NCBI GenBank assembly: GCA_965368115.1
Contig: CBDULQ010000235.1
Coordinates: 1 to 5,326 of the forward strand
Source: CBDULQ01 sp965368115
GTDB lineage: Bacteria > Pseudomonadota > Gammaproteobacteria > SZUA-229
Direction of reading: 5' to 3'
Length of the DNA: 5,326 nt
Below, piece by piece: positions 5,168 through 5,326 of the stretch (within the stretch, counting starts at the first letter, position 1; each line of letters opens with the position of its first letter). Both the position numbers and the translations under genes were made by a program. The notes under the pieces were generated by a model. The model did no database searches and was not told where the DNA came from. It saw only the letters and a program-made list of their open reading frames with translations.

Positions 5168-5326
5168 ATGCCTGGCCTGTTCGGATTCATCGCCAACCAG
5201 CTCGCTCTGCTCACCCTGCTGGGTGCGCTGGCGGCCTATCTGCACCCGCCCCTGTTCCTGGTCTTCAAAGACTATTTCCTGTGGCTGTTCGCAGCCACCA
5301 TGTTCGCACTGGGTACGGTGCTGGAA
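5168..5326 (+). CDS. Bile acid:sodium symporter (BASS/SBF) family transporter, N-terminal part
   Basis: An open frame from the ATG at 5168 runs to the end of the window (53 codons). It is strongly hydrophobic. A first membrane helix covers about residues 6-24 (FIANQLALLTLLGALAAYL). A short HPPLFLVFKDY loop follows, then a second helix begins at about 37 (FLWLFAATMFALGTVLE). The N-terminal layout, a helix, a PxLF loop, a second helix with a MFxLG segment and an acidic residue, resembles the start of BASS/SBF inner-membrane transporters. These move organic anions with sodium, often substrates other than bile acids in bacteria. The sodium-site helices lie beyond the window, so substrate and activity cannot be judged. 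No good ribosome site precedes the ATG, which is 11 bases after the DUF302-like stop; translational coupling is likely. Confidence 0.75.
   Translation, partial: MPGLFGFIANQLALLTLLGALAAYLHPPLFLVFKDYFLWLFAATMFALGTVLE

Overview
The window looks like ordinary chromosomal DNA from a proteobacterium, most likely a gammaproteobacterium. The reasons are a magnesium-type HemB, AroE with residue numbering close to the E. coli enzyme, a small Cdd1-like helix-hairpin-helix protein, a Ser/Gly-linker lipoprotein and GC-rich codon use. I see no mobile element, tRNA, rRNA, CRISPR array or phage gene. The genus cannot be fixed from the sequence alone.

Layout, left to right: (1) Positions 1-132 are the last 43 codons of an unknown + strand gene with an acidic, Ala/Pro-rich tail, closed by a strong intrinsic terminator (155-183). 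(2) An extended -10 promoter (214-241) precedes a two-gene + strand unit: an uncharacterised 128-residue protein (289-675) and a single-domain rhodanese (697-1107). This unit ends at a second strong terminator (1127-1163). (3) A stand-alone + strand gene (1280-2440) encodes a 386-residue lipoprotein with a TIM-barrel glycoside-hydrolase-like domain. (4) A compact - strand operon, transcribed right to left, runs hemB (4584-3580), aroE (3576-2752) and a Cdd1-family protein (2736-2428). Its gaps are 3 and 15 bases, and its last gene overlaps the 3' end of the lipoprotein gene by 13 bases, tail to tail. (5) Divergent from hemB, and sharing a short region with two overlapping candidate promoters, a + strand unit encodes a secreted DUF302-like protein (4686-5156). 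It is followed after 11 bases by the first 53 codons of a probable bile acid:sodium symporter (BASS) family transporter, which runs off the window.

Function: hemB (porphobilinogen synthesis, haem pathway) and aroE (shikimate pathway) are housekeeping biosynthesis genes that appear to be co-transcribed. The rhodanese probably moves or handles sulfane sulfur, perhaps with the unknown protein encoded just upstream. The lipoprotein probably acts on a glycan at the outer membrane. The exported DUF302-like protein and the BASS transporter form a likely envelope/transport pair of unknown substrate.

No clearly new multi-gene system is evident. The best candidates for a second look are the lipoprotein with its altered catalytic motif, the unknown protein paired with the rhodanese, and the DUF302-BASS pair.
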